Below, in pieces: positions 48,872-61,144 of a DNA stretch of 64,000 bases. The DNA lies in assembly GCA_003586115.2 (NCBI GenBank), contig QVOM02000126.1, positions 60,206,456 to 60,270,455 on the forward strand, written 5' to 3'. A program made the position numbers and the translations under genes. Under the pieces are notes generated by a model, which saw only the letters and a program-made list of their open reading frames with translations, was not told where the DNA came from and searched no databases. Within the stretch, counting starts at the first letter, position 1; every line of letters begins with the position of its first letter. The DNA comes from Salvator merianae (lineage: Eukaryota > Chordata > Lepidosauria > Squamata > Teiidae).

Positions 48872-49317
48872 GGCCTTTTCCTCATTTACTTTGCCAACCT
48901 GATCCAGCAGAATTGGGTCAGGCTGCAGCAATTCCAGTCATTGGATTACTGTCCTGGAACAAGTCCTCCACACATGGAAGGCTGTTCTTAAATAGCTCCC
49001 ACATTGGCTCTGAAGATTGCATGATCTTCAGAGCCAGCTTCCAGGTTCTCTAGGGAGACCCAGTTTGGCAGTTCAATTTTGTGCACTGCTGAAATGGGTT
49101 CCCCTGCTAAATTGGTCTAGTGGCCCCTAGACTGGCAGTAGACCTGTCTTAGCAATTCTACTGCTATTCCATTTTGGCCACATAGACCCAGCTATGTTCT
49201 ATCCAATGCAGATGGAGCTGCCTAAGCTGGGGACAGGGCCTCTCTCTCTTTCACTCCAGAGTAGGGAAGAGAAAGGCCTCACACTATTCTGTTCCAGTGG
49301 TAAGTGCGAAAAAGGCC
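48872..49317. mobile_element. Harbinger-type MITE (copy 6), inside CR1
   Basis: The left end is 'ggccttttcctcatttac'. The right end, reverse-complemented, is 'ggcctttttcgcacttacc'. The flanks are TTA (48,869-48,871) and TCA (49,318-49,320), one change from a 3-bp duplication. Removing the element rejoins CR1 text 'gccttctta' and 'aagtccagat' in the reverse-transcriptase region. The interior aligns with 61,892-62,403 ('gccacatagacccagctatg'), defining a subfamily. Confidence 0.85.
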
Positions 49318-50130
49318 TCAAAGTCCAGATAGACAGTCAAGTGGATTGCCTGTATTCACATATTTATTAACACTTGCAAAGAATTTTGGCAAGTTAGTAA
49401 GGCATAATTTACCCTTGCAGAAGCCATGCTGATTTTCCTTCAGTAATGCTTGCTCCTCTATGTGGGCCTAATTCTGTCTTTAATGTTGGTTTTCATCACC
49501 TTACTTGGGACTAATGTTAAACTGACTCATCTGTAATTTCCTGGATCATCTCTGGATATTTTTCTGAAGACCAGCATTATGTTTGCTACCTTCCAATCTT
49601 CAGTCACTGAGCCTGATCTTAAGTAAAGATGTTTTGTTTTGTTTTCGAAAAGACAAGCAACTTTCACATTTGAGTTCTTTAAGAACTCTTAGAAGAATGT
49701 CATCTGGTCCTGGAGGTTTGGTAGCATTTCATTTATCAAGATATATCAGGACCTCAACCTTGGTTACTTCTATCCACTTTAATTCCTCTGATCCCTCCCT
49801 GAAAAATAGGCTCAGTTATAAGGATACACCCTCTGTCTTCTCCAGTGAAAACAGAGGGAAATAATTAATTTAGCTTCCCTACAATCTCTGTTCCTTTTTC
49901 AATTTACCTTTCCTATCCATTTTCATGCTATTATTTCTTTTGATGTTTTAGCAATGCACTCCTCAAAATCCTTCGTAACATTCTTGACTGCCTCTTTGTA
50001 TTATTCTGCCAGAATTTGTGCTCCTTCCTGTTCTCCTTATTTGGGCAAGCTGTCCATTTTCTGAACAAGTTTTTCCTGCTTTTAATAACCTTCTGTACTG
50101 TACTCATAAGTCACATGGTGCTCTCTTAGA

Positions 50131-51101
50131 CTTGGCAGTACCCCTTATACTTTTAAAGAAGCCTACTAACTAAGCCTCCACCATTGTGGTAATAAACAAT
50201 CTCTATCCATTTTGGAGTGATTTGACTTCTCTAACTGTTCCTATCCAGATACCGCCATATACTCCATTCAGATTTTAACACAATTCAGTCAATTCTTAAT
50301 GTCTTCAACAGAATTTGGCAACACTGCTGGCAATTTAGCCGTGATTCAAGTCTTTGCATAGGAATATCAAGATGTGTTGGTGCAATACTTATTACTGGAT
50401 GCATTAGTCGTTTTGAGCCAATGATGCTGCTTCCCCTGGTCCACAAGGACATAATTAGCTATGCAGTCAAAACTGACTATTCAGTCTCCCCAAAGGGTGA
50501 TATGCAGTGGAAGTACTAATTAGATCATGTTGCTATTCCTGGTTCTGGATTTACTGTGAGAAGATTGTCTGGGTTCTTCCTAAACCTAAAGATTGTACGA
50601 AATCCATGGTAAGACAGTATTTTGTTGACAGTGCTGGATTTGTAAGTGGTTGATGATATTAAAGAAAATGATCTGCTTGGATTTAGGTAAGATCCATATG
50701 GGCATCTATGATGTGTGTCCTAGAATTTGCTCCTGAACTAACCTGGGAGTGTGATAGGAGTCACAGAGTGTGCTGTGTGCTGTCTGCATGATGGTCAGCC
50801 TGTCCAGGTCTAGCTTTGAAGCCAGGGAACACAACTGCCTTGGCTGCAAAGTTACAGATGGGGATATTTCCCCAAGACTGCAGAAATGACCCCTGAAATG
50901 GATTGTCTTCCAGAGCCTAGCAAAGCATTGCTGCGTTCTGTAACAGGACATGGGCTTTTCTTAGTGCTGCATCTGTCTTCCTGGTGGCTGTAGGAATGGA
51001 GGCTCTGTCTGGTCCACATAGGAAACCATTGCAAAGTGGTCTCCTACTGGAACATCCTGAGTGCAAGGTCCATGCAACCACTGCATTCCATGGGAGACCA
51101 T
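50131..51101. other. Unrecognised spacer, possibly 5' CR1 remnant
   Basis: 50,131-50,500 might continue the CR1 toward its 5' end but I saw no endonuclease motif. No gene was found. Confidence 0.4.
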
Positions 51102-51413
51102 GGGCCTGTTTTCACTTTATTGCTTAGAATAGTAGAATTTTACCATTCTAAGCTGAAACAGACCCAATGGTGCAACGAAGGCTGCAACAGGCCCATACCG
51201 GGTTTCCAGCACTTGCAGTGTGGATGCCAGCCTGACCGCCATGGCAGCAGCCACAGAAACAACTGTGCAGCTGTGCTATGCCACAGCCTCACAGTATTCA
51301 CACCCACAAACAGTCCACAGCTAGTAGTGATCGGGAGCATCTGCAGACTCTGGTGGATGCAATGTACTAGTGAGCATCCAGACGCTCACTACAATGTCTG
51401 TGCAAACTTGCCC
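51102..51413. mobile_element. Harbinger-type MITE (copy 7)
   Basis: The left end is 'gggcctgttttcactttatt'. The right end, reverse-complemented, is 'gggcaagtttgcacagacat'. A subterminal hairpin 'gcttagaatagt'/'accattctaagc' lies at about 51,122-51,153. The interior aligns in reverse with 58,265-58,700. The outside trinucleotides are CAT and TAA, so no duplication is retained. Confidence 0.75.
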
Positions 51414-53383
51414 TAAGTCTCTCATGGCATATGTTAGAATGTAGATGTTGCTTTACTCATTGTTAGTCCAAAAATAATAATCTATTGCATTGGGAGGGGA
51501 GTATATCAGTTCCATTCTAATCATATTGGCATCCAAATATGCTCTCTCAGGAAGATTACTTGGACCCTTTGTAGTGATCCATGAACATGATATTGTCCAA
51601 AATGAGTTCCATAGTGGTTGGGCTACTGAGTTAATGGCAGACAGTCTGACTGCAATTGATAATTCCTTCCTTGAGTTTGATGGAATATTACAATCATTGT
51701 GACACTTCTTTTGGACTTCAAATGCAACTAGCTTTGCAAAACTGGGTACAGTTAGCTTGCAGAAATTCATTAGAAAACCATTGGAAAAAGACAAAAAGCC
51801 TGGGGTAGAAAACTTACCCCTGTTGGAATCAGTTTTCAGCAATAAACTATTTATTGCAGTTTTTGCTTACAGGCGATGGAGGTGTCCCTGACAATGTATT
51901 AAAAAGACATGATTGTAAGGTTAAAGATAAAAATATTTAGTAGAAGGTACAGAAGATTAATCAAAATGGCCTATGCTGGGCTAGAGGGGCAAATAATGTA
52001 TTTTGGCCTAAAACAGCATTTCAAGACAGATTTAGCACAATGGCAGAACCTGTGCCATAAATGAAGATCACTACGCACCCTGTCCATCACAGCCATGGTG
52101 GCATCTTCTACTGCTCTTGATGATGGGAACATCAAATCAGGGAACTTTCATTCCCCGTTTGATGTTTCTCCAAGGGCTTTTTGCAGAGCCTAGGATATGA
52201 CCTCAGAAGTTGGCTATTTTCTTGTGCTCTGCAAAATGAGGAACACTATCAGAAGGTGAGTCCAAACAACAGCAGAAGGGAATGATAGGAAGTGCTGTCA
52301 GAACTTTTTCCATAGCTCTGCCATTATAGCACTCTAACAAGCACTTATGGTGAAGCAGGCGCTCCCAGGGTGCAGAACTATGCATTTTCTGCAATCTGGG
52401 TTCACTTTTGTGATACAACAAGGGTGCACAGACGTGCAACATTTTCACTACAAGATCCATTCCATGTGCACCCTTAAAGTCCTGTGCAGCTATTGCCTAA
52501 GATGTTAAAAAGTGTACAATAACCCTTTGAATATACCATCTCTAGTTCCAGACAGACAAGCTTCAGTTGATTCTGATCCTATTATTTCTGTGACTCATTG
52601 ATCTCTCTGTAAGTATTTTATTTGCCAATGGTCAACTTTGCTTTGCCACCTTACAAACTTCAATTTCCTTTATAAAATGAAGGAAGCAATTTGCCAAATT
52701 TCCTTGCACAATATAAAGAAAGGGGAGGTAAAAAATGCCCAAGAAACAAATGTGTTACATGCATAGATTATTTCCAATACTTTGTGCATAAGGAAATCCT
52801 TTAACAATAGAACAAAGTCCAAACAAAACAGACAAGAATTGTTTTGAAGGATGGCTCATTTCCTACTGCTGCCTTTTTGCTGTTGATTATTTAAGCATTC
52901 ATTTCACTTTATAAATGGAAACTGAATCATGGTTTGCCAGGATGGAAAGTTATTGAAAATCAGAGTCCATCCAAGTCACTGACAGGGCCATTTCCTCCCA
53001 GGACAGGAAGCTCATACTCAAATGGTCCTTTCGAGAGCTTAGAGTGATAAAAAGCCTGCTTTATTCTTCCACTGTCAAAGTATCCGCATGATGTTTTCAA
53101 ATTTCACTTGGGGAAAAAAAGATCTCAGGATGTCCATCTCCAAACATGGATATTAGGGCAGGAAAAAGGAAAGGTGTAGATACATTTTTTGCTTGTCTAG
53201 ACAGCATGAAGTTTGCTTTGAATAATAACACAATCTGGATCCTACAGATTCATTGAGAGTAGTGCATATTACTTCACAAACCACTTAGTGGGTACACTTC
53301 TATTTGCAATTGCATATTTTTATTGAATAACACAATGAAGGCTAGAGAAAAGGAACCTCCCGTTGAAGCCCTCAAGACACACG
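51414..53383. other. Unrecognised spacer
   Basis: A 129-codon minus-strand frame (51,453-51,842) has no domain. About 52,200-52,460 resembles MITE family 2 debris ('agctctgccattatagcact'). About 52,830-53,080 is complex non-repetitive sequence. Confidence 0.45.
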
Positions 53384-54968
53384 CAGTGCCATTAAAAAGT
53401 ATTTGAGCCCTTCCTGATTTCTTCTATTTCTGTATTTTTGTCACCTTTAATTGTTTCAAATCTTCAAACAAAAATTAATATAAGATAAGGCAACCTGGAT
53501 AATACAAAATACAGCTTTCAAATGATAGTTTCATTTAATAAGGAAAAAAGTTATCCAACACCTATATCACCCTGTGAAAAACCATTCAGTCAACCAGTGA
53601 CCCAAATTTAATTAATAATTGGATTCATCAGACTAGACACATTCAGGCTTGATTACTGCTAGCTCTGTTGAATCCAATCATCACTTAGTCAAAACACTTG
53701 CAGCAAAGTAAAGTAGGCTAAAAGGTTTCAACAAGCAGAGTGCTGCCATGATCAAAAGAAATTCTGGAAAAGATGGGAAAGATAGTTGTTGAAATATATC
53801 AGTCTGGAAAGGGTTACAAAGCCATTCCTAAGGCTCTGGAATTCTAGGAAACTACTGTGAGAGGTGTTATCTCAAGATAGGGAAAATTTGGAACAGTGGT
53901 GACTTGTCCTAGAAACAGCTGGTCTACCAAAATTTCTCCAGGATCACATTGACGACTCATCCAGGAAGTCACAAAAGAACCCAAAATGAACAGCTAAGGA
54001 ACAGCAGGTCTCACTGGCCTCAGATAAGACCAGCATTCATAATTCCACCATTACAAAGATACTGGACAAAAATGGTATCCATGGAAGAGACGGAAGATGA
54101 AAACCATTGCTAACCAAGAGAAACATAAAGGCTTGTCTCTCATTGCCAAAAAACATCTTGATGAGCCGAAAGCTTTTTGGGATAATGTTCTGTGGATTGA
54201 TGAGTCAAAGGTGGAACTTTTTGGAAGACATGGGTTACATTGTATTTGGCATAAAGTTACAATAAGAACATCATATCAACAGTGAAACACGGTAGTACTA
54301 GTGAGATGATGTGGAGATGCTTTGCTGCTTCGCAGCCTGGGTGATTTGCCATAATTGACAGAATCATGAATTCTGCTCTTTACAAGAAAATTCTGAAGGA
54401 GAATGTCACCAGTCCATGATCTGAAATGCAAGAGCAGTTAAGTTACGCAGGCAGACAATGACCCAAAGTACAAGAGCAACTTCATCTCTGAATGGCTCAA
54501 AAGAAACAAAATTAAGGTTTTGGAGTGGCCCAGTCAAAGTCTTGACTTGAATCCCATTGCGATGCTGTGGCAGGACCTTAAATGGGTAGTTCTTGCTTGA
54601 AAGCTCTCCTGCGTGTCTGAATTAAAGCAATTGTGCAAATAAGGGTGGGGCAAAATTCCTCCACAACAGCGTGAAAGACAGATCTCCAGTTATTGGAAGC
54701 AGTGGTTGCTGCTTAAGGTGGTACCACCAGGCATTAAATTTAGGGGAGCAATCACTTTTTCACATGGATGATAAAAGGTGCCAGATAATGTTTTCCTTCC
54801 ATAAATAAAATGATCATTTGAAAGCTGTATTTTGTGTCAGCCAAGTTGTCTTTGTCTCATATTAAATTCTGTTTGAAAGTTCTGAAACTATTAAGCGTGA
54901 CAAATATACAAAAACAAAAAACTAAAACAAAGAACCCAGAAAGGAGCAAATATTTTTTCATGGTACTA
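53384..54968 (+). mobile_element. Tc1/mariner-type DNA transposon, full length but dead
   Basis: The left end 'cagtgccattaaaaagtatt' and the right end, reverse-complemented 'tagtaccatgaaaaaatatt', are terminal inverted repeats that continue for about 60 bases (to 'tttttgtcac' / 'atatttgtcac'). The right end is followed by TA at 54,969-54,970, the Tc1/mariner target dinucleotide; the left flank now reads CG. The length of 1585 bp is normal for a complete Tc1-like element. It carries one transposase, listed separately, with multiple disruptions. Both arms are clearly diverged, so the insertion is old. Confidence 0.93.
53739..54640 (+). pseudogene. Tc1-like transposase, disrupted
   Basis: The plus strand in shifting frames shows the N-terminal helix-turn-helix region ('IVVEIYQSGKGYKAI', about 53,790), then the first catalytic block 'VLWIDESKVELFG' within an open stretch at 54,097-54,285, then '[12 protein letters not shown]' (about 54,450, second catalytic Asp kept), then '[12 protein letters not shown]' at 54,526-54,561. 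In Tc1-like enzymes the last motif ends in PIE with the third catalytic Glu; here the codon GCG at 54,559-54,561 gives Ala. Stops after 'KALEF' and several frameshifts also break the gene. A functional copy would excise and reinsert at TA. Confidence 0.92.
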
Positions 54969-55186
54969 TATATTTTAATTCAGAAATGGTTATTCTTCAA
55001 ATGAACCTGATTATCTTAAGAAATAACTGCCAGAGAAAAGCAAATTAAGCCACCTCTTGTATAATATAACATGTTTTTGCTTTTATATATTTGGACAAAT
55101 GTAACTTTTCTTGTATAATGAAATCCTGGAAACGTTCAATAACATGATTTGGCTTCTGAATTGCTACTGACTTCCAGTGGTAGTAT

Positions 55187-55301
55187 ACTGCATCCAGATG
55201 TCATTTCCCTGTTCTACTATATTTGGATATTCCAAAATAAAGCACCCCTGGGACTGCTTTATTCTGGAATATCCAAATATAGCAACATAGACAAGCAATG
55301 C
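55187..55301. mobile_element. Short foldback element (copy 3)
   Basis: It starts 'actgcatccagatgtcattt'. Arms at about 55,217-55,245 and 55,256-55,283 ('tatttggatattccaaaata' and its complement) form a hairpin. It shares the head sequence of the copies at 3669 and 35,064. Confidence 0.75.
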
Positions 55302-56851
55302 TTAGTTGCAGTTGTAGACTGAGCCTCCCCTCCGTAGTCCTGTTGACATACTTACAGAGCGGGTCTCTCCTTCACACTGTCATTGACCTATACTACTTGA
55401 CAAGGTCTCACCTTTGCAGTAGTACTACTGCAGTGCAGATCCCCATGGTTCTCTCACCCTCAGTCTTCCATAGGTGGCAATTACTTGTGTAACACAGTTT
55501 TACATTATGCAGTAGTTCATAGAAACCAAACCATAGTGTTATATAAGGGATGACTTTTTTAATTCATTCTCCAAACCTTTGATATTCAGAGCATTTTCAA
55601 AAGAGGAGCTCATCTTTGAATTACATCTTAATAGTAGGGGCTCTCCAACATCAAGATGATAGTCTTCTTGAACACTTTCCCCTTGTAGTAATCATGCCAA
55701 GAATCAGTTCAGTAACGTTTGAATATATCAAATGGCATGGATTCAAGATTCTGTGTAAACAAAATATCTGTTCAGGATATTTCTGCTTTCATTTAAAAAA
55801 ACAAGCACCTACAGCTAACAAGTCAGCAAATGCCGAAATGCAGCCTCTAGATAGGCTCCATCAAGACACTTACATGTGCCAAAGATCACCTTCTTACAGA
55901 GAAGGTATGGGTTTAGCCACCTGGCAAAAAGAAGTTCTTAGCCTGTCATGTGACACAAGCATTCCCTAGGCTCATGTAAGAGACAACCAGAGAATGGAGA
56001 CAGGAAAGTACTAGTTGAATGTCAGTTGCTAGAGTTTTGCATTATGAAGCTGTTCGGTGCTTTAACATGGGAACACATGGATCAGATAATTATTGGAAAC
56101 CTGATTCTTTAAAATGCAAGTCGAGTATATGAATTTTTCATATGTCCTATGATAAAATGTAAGTTTCCATTTTTTTTAAAAAAAACATTATTGCAATATC
56201 ATCAGCAGCAGCAATAACAGGGACAGCATAAGAGATTGGTTGGGAACTATGGTACATAGTAACGCCAATGATGCAGAGAAACTGAATTTATGACAACTGC
56301 TATTTATTATTTATATATTAAAGTAAATAAATCATAATGCAGACAATAAATTCTGTTTGCTGGAAATATCAGAAAAGCAGAGATGACTTTTTCAGTCCAT
56401 AGTGGAACTGATAGCAAAATACAGTAGCTGGCAGAGGGGATAAGAAATGTTAGAAAAAAAGTATTGGGATATATGATTTATTTAGAACTACTTCTCTTTT
56501 GCTGTTATCTATCTGATGAATGCATTCATAAAATGGGAAAATAAATTTGTTTCCTATCAAGTTACTATTATTAAAATTTTGTTCCCAAAACAGTACATAA
56601 TTTGTTTTGTCTAGCACGGCAAATGAAAGAGATCTTCCTAATAGTAGTTTGCACAATGGAAGTGTGGGGGAGGGGGGAGGCTTCAGTTGAAGCCTCACCC
56701 ATCCCCCACATCTCACAATTAAATTTTGGGATCCATTGACATATGATAGGCTGGTAGCAGCTGATTTGCATGAGAATTTGGACTTTGATTATTGTCTAAA
56801 AAGCCATATTCAGACTTACCTTAATTATCTTGGGAGAGAGTGGGACACCTT
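55302..56851. other. Unrecognised spacer
   Basis: No gene was seen. A 117-codon frame at 55,616-55,969 has no motif; a run of G and A lies at about 56,665-56,682. Confidence 0.5.
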
Positions 56852-57263
56852 GGACTTATTCACACTTTGGCCTAGCAAGCGTCAAGCATGATTGCTAGTC
56901 AAGTGTTTCTGCATTTTGCAGAGGACCAAGTGGCCAGGAATGGGCTACAGCCACTCCCAGTTACTCCTACCTGTGCAGCACAAATTCATGCTCCACAACC
57001 TTACTGTGAGGTGATTGTCACCTCCTAGTAAGGTGAATTCACACCTGCCTGGGCTCATGGAAACTGGGCCAGTGTGATAAACCAATCATACCTGTGCACA
57101 CCTGTGCACTGCGTGACCCTACTGTGCACTGTGAATGCTGGTAGCCTGCTTCAGGTAAGTCATTAGGGCCATGCAATGCAGACAGTGTCTACACTGCATG
57201 GAAAACTACCACAATAGAACAGAATAATTAGTTTGTTCTGTCATGATAAGTGCAAAAATGCCC
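56852..57263. mobile_element. Harbinger-type MITE (copy 8), CTT duplication
   Basis: The left end is 'ggacttattcacactttgg'. The right end, reverse-complemented, is 'gggcatttttgcacttatc'. CTT occurs on both sides (56,849-56,851 and 57,264-57,266). It contains the conserved internal hairpin at 56,998-57,034 ('accttactgtgaggtga' with 'tcacctcctagtaaggt', two mismatches). Length is 412 bp. Confidence 0.8.
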
Positions 57264-58264
57264 CTTGTCCTGTGATGCACAACCCATCCCATGCTGGGAC
57301 AGGTTGGTGCTGGAGTGGGACAGGATCATCTGCATTGGGATGGCCCATGCTGCCCCAACTCCAGCCATAGTTATTTCTAAAGGCTGAGCGCATTCTTTGA
57401 GACCACTGTTCAGCCTCCAAAAGTCGGGACATTTTTGTTCCCAGCCTTCAGAGTTTCCAGCCAAACCAACATCCAGCAATGCTTTCTGTACTGCGGCTGA
57501 AATGCGGGTCCGATATACCTTCTGCACACAGCCCACTGTTCTGGATCAGGGTGGACAGTGCATTTTTAGACCTCACCATCAAGGTCTATTTGTAAAGAAA
57601 GATAATGCACCATTGTGTGCTCTCTATCCCATTCTAGAGCTTTGTCCAAATGGGTAAAATATTCTAGAAAAAGGTGGGTCTTCCACTATTCCACACGAGC
57701 ATATAGAGGGAGGCTGCTAGACTCGTCCCCTAGCACAGGATTATGTCCCATGTGGAAAGGGCCTCTAGATTATAGAAACTATAAGGTGTTTTGTTTTTTT
57801 AAACTTCTCCAAGCTCTGGTTAGCATGGATTAAAGACAAGCAGACTTTGAGAAATTTCCATGAATCAGTTCTGGCAGATTTGATTCACATTGAACCAAAA
57901 TTTCCCTGAGGTCAAACTGACTTGCTGGTTTCACTGAACTAAAGAGCTGGCTTCTTTAGCTGGCTGGCTCATGTGGATTGGGTTCAGCTGGTTTATAAAG
58001 CTCCCCAGCTCCCTTGGCTGCCCCATGCCTACTCCTCACTTCAGCCCATGCCATACTGCCACCTACCTACCAGCCCACACCACTGAGACCTGTGCTGCCA
58101 CTATATTAATTGATTTGAAACACCCTGCCCACTTCTGGGAGCTTCTGTCTTTTGAGACTACAGGCCATGCATCACAAATCACAGCAGGCTACAATGTTTA
58201 TCACTGTAGTGTGATCAATTGCATTCAAAGACTTGCCAGGCAGTCAGTTTGTTCTGTGACTGCT
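57264..58264. other. Unrecognised spacer with possible MITE debris
   Basis: About 57,280-57,560 resembles MITE family 3 ('tttttgttcccagccttcag'). No gene was seen. Confidence 0.4.
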
Positions 58265-58700
58265 GGTCTGTTTGCATGTTTGTGCTAGTGAGTGTGGGGA
58301 AGCTCACTAGCACAGTGAGTCCACATTTTGTGGAGGCCCAAGTGATCAGAAGCATCTACAGATAGTCCTGATTGCTACTAGCTATGGACAACTAAATCAC
58401 TGGACTGCTCCCAGTATGCAGTGTTCACACCCACCTCTGGGTGCAAACACTGCAGGCTGCAGCACAGTGTGGCTATGGCTGTGCAGTTGCATGCCATGTC
58501 CCTGGTGCCCACGGTAGCAGCCAGATGTTTCCGTGGCCGCTGTCATGGCAGGGCAGCCAACATTTGCACTGTGTGTGCTGGAAACCCATTCCTGGGCTGT
58601 TCCAGCCCTTGCAGTGTGGATGGCCCCTGCACCATGGGGACTGATCCACCTTAGAATGGTGAGCTTCAAACATTCCAAGGTGGAAAGTGCAAAAATACCC
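58265..58700. mobile_element. Harbinger-type MITE (copy 9)
   Basis: The right end, reverse-complemented, is 'gggtatttttgcactttcca'. The left end, 'ggtctgtttgcatgtttg', is degenerate. The interior shares 'ttcacacccacctctgggtg' with the copy at 63,612 and has a subterminal hairpin 'ccttagaatg'/'cattccaagg' near 58,651-58,681. The 3-bp duplication is not clear. Confidence 0.72.
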
Positions 58701-58744
58701 TGAGTTTGAGGGGATGTTTCTGATGTTGGGTCAGAGGGACAGAT

Positions 58745-58985
58745 GAGAGAAAGATGCTGCTGGTATACTGTTCAGCCCACTGCATGGCAGCCTTTCTATG
58801 TGAGCTAGCTAAAATAGTCTTGGATATGGTGTTGGAAGCTCCCATCACAGTGGAGTTGTGGGATTTCAACATCCATGTTGAAGTGACCCTCAGTGGGCCA
58901 GCTCAGGTCGTCATTACCTTCATGACAACCATGGGGCTGGGTGTCCACTCACAGGGCACTGAGCCAGCATACCAGCTAGAAGACT
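58745..58985 (+). pseudogene. L2-like LINE endonuclease remnant
   Basis: The plus-strand frame starting at 58,754 contains 'LCELAKIVLDMVLEAPITVE', then 'DFNIHVEVTLSGPAQ' and 'FMTTMGL'. This is the 'GDFNIHVD....PAQ.....M..MGL' block of the APE-type endonuclease of L2-like LINEs, where the Asp-Phe-Asn motif contributes to the metal site. The usual Gly before DFN is Trp here and the following 'GHTLDLVF' segment is lost, so the fragment is decayed. It directly follows a MITE (ending 58,700). Its partner C-terminal block is of the type seen at 37,985, but the two are separate copies. Confidence 0.72.
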
Positions 58986-61114
58986 TTGTGGACTGCTTGC
59001 AAGTGGTCCATGCTTGGCTATGGTATAATTCTTTTGACTTACCCTGCTCGAATGTCTTATCCTGTGAAGATGAACTGGTCTGCTGGGATTTGTGGCCCCC
59101 AGTAGACTAATCCGTAGTGCGAACAACACATCCCATGTGGTTCCTGAGTCAATCTACCAAAAGAGTGCAGATATGGCCCTTAACTACCTTTGGTATATTC
59201 CAACAGTTGTCCAGCAATATTCCAGTTGTCTTCTCCAACTGTCTGTTTGGCCCACAGCATTCCCTTTTCAGCTTCACTGTACAGAAACCATAGCCTAACC
59301 AAATCTTCTGATCCAGTGCATCTAGTTCCAATTGTGTCTGTTTACAGTTCTAATACCTGGAATAGCTCTGGTATGGATGAGCTTAATGCTGCTGCCACCA
59401 CTCAGTTTTGGATTTAAGAATCTTTCTGATTCTATGGGTGTATCCCTTGCTGATCCTAATTTTAAATTACTGTGCTTGATGCTGTCTGCTTAGAGGATAC
59501 TGAACTACTTTCAGCTTTCTTCTGGCATGAGATTTTTATGCCTTTTCCATTTGGCAGCTTAATATCTTCACTGTTTACAATTTTTCCTCAGTTAATGGTC
59601 ACCACTTCTTCTTCTTCCTCTCTCCCTTCCTCTTCCTTGTCCAAGTCTGTGGTAGGATCTGCATGACAGCAGTTCTGGCTGGCAGAAGCTCTGCACTAGT
59701 ACCACAAAATGAGAAGCAGCAAAGGTGTTATTCATACACATACTGCTGCTCCCAGCCACGCAAACACTGCAGTTGAGAAAACCTTCATTCCTTATGAAGG
59801 TTCAGTGTTTCCAGCCGGGGCTGTTTTCACAAACACAGAAAACTGTCCCCAAAGTCAGCATTTTCCTATGTTTGAGAAAACTGTGCATACTTCAATGATG
59901 ACAGTGGAGCATCAGAGCAGGAGAAATTGCTATGAGAACATTTTCTCCTGCTCCACTGCTAAAGCACTCTTAACAGCACTTATGCTGGGCAGTTTCCTCA
60001 CTGAGGGTAGCGTCTTGTAGACCTCACACTCTTTGAGCGCAGTCATTACAGCAATGTGCAGATCCAGCCTGTGTTAACCAAAGAGAAACTACATTCAGGA
60101 TGCAGAACCCAGGCTTTGTATGGGGAAGTGCCACACTTATTTGGCTACTGGGAATTTATTTAGTATAATAAGCTGTCTGATCAACATAATTGGTGATTAT
60201 TAGCTATTGCGGGAATGACTTCATCTCCTTAGGATAAGCAAGTTGTCACTGAAGCATGGAGCAAAAGCCTGCTTTAAGATGTATTCTTGCATGTTTGTGT
60301 AAAACATTGTTCAAGGAGGAAAGTATACAGCTGCCAACACAGGTTTGATGGTTGGAATTACTAATTTCCTCTCGTTCCATATTTTTGTGGTGCAGCCTCC
60401 ATGTGACATCAGATACTTGCTAGAACATGTGCAGAAGTACTTTTATCTCTCCTGGTTTAGCAGTTTGTTGTCAACTAGAGTAGGGATTAGTTTCATATAT
60501 CGAAAACAGATGTGGGGCTTAAAGCAAAGTTTGGGGTTTAAATTCTTTTCCCCGAAAAAAAAAAAACCCTCTCAACGAAAAGCTTTTCTCTCCCACCCTA
60601 CCTCACCCCAATTGTTGTTTTTAAGGCACCTCAGAGGAAAAGAAACCTGATGAAGCATTTCAGGCGATATCCATTTTGTGCTGCTGTTTAACATGCTAGA
60701 CTCTGGGTCTGCAGTTTGCAGACACCGACATGGAATGCTAATGACTCATTCTGTTTCCCCCCCAGCTAAAAAAACTTTGCTGAAGCCAACATTTCAGGGG
60801 AGGGGGGAAGCAGTAGCATGAAAACAACAGTGTTGTGCATTCAGTAAGAATTGTAACTATAAAACATTTCCTGTGGCCAATGTTTTCAAGCATCAGCTGA
60901 TTCTTTACTAGTTCCTACTTGACACCAATTAATCTCTCTTCTTCAGCCTATTATCCCCTGTGGCCTTCCTTGATGCTTTCTCAATTTATGTTTAAAGTGG
61001 AGGCAGAGGGCTAGAGAAACCATTTGGATTCTTAACTGCACTTTTTAAAGTTCTTCCTTTTTGATTAATAATACACCACTCCTCCCATCTCTCTTCGCTC
61101 CTCAGGTTGTGCAT
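58986..61114. other. Unrecognised spacer
   Basis: 59,050-59,140 resembles the end of MITE family 3 ('agtagactaatccgtagtgc'), and 59,700-60,010 loosely resembles family 2. No gene was seen. About 60,640-60,780 is complex and non-repetitive and includes an AP-1-like TGACTCA at about 60,743. Confidence 0.4.
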
Positions 61115-61144
61115 GTTTGTTTGTTTGTTTGTTTGTTTGTTTTT
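61115..61144. repeat. (GTTT)n microsatellite
   Basis: About seven GTTT units. Confidence 0.93.

Larger units (their letters stand above)
46892..50130 (-). pseudogene. CR1 LINE, nearly complete reverse transcriptase, interrupted
   Basis: Reading from 50,130 down, translations in several frames give 'NVTKDFEECIAKTSKEI' (about 49,930-49,990), 'PPGPDDILLRVLKELK' (about 49,680-49,720, the first RT block), 'NQHGFCKGKLCLTNL' (about 49,410), 'FNLFVNYLY' and 'VADYTKLFRTVKTKKR' (48,590-48,690, with the second catalytic Asp changed to Tyr), and 'GEWTTKWQISFSLGKCKVMH' (about 48,500-48,550). The 3' region ends at about 46,892 in 'gataagaacataagctctgc'. The copy is split by MITEs at 47,073 and 48,872, a short inverted-repeat element at 47,907 and a microsatellite at 48,406. 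The 5' endonuclease part was not recognised. Confidence 0.88.

Noticed and set aside
51102..51413. 3-bp duplication CAT for this MITE, as at 46,012
   Set aside because: The left flank is CAT but the right flank is TAA, so the duplication is not supported.
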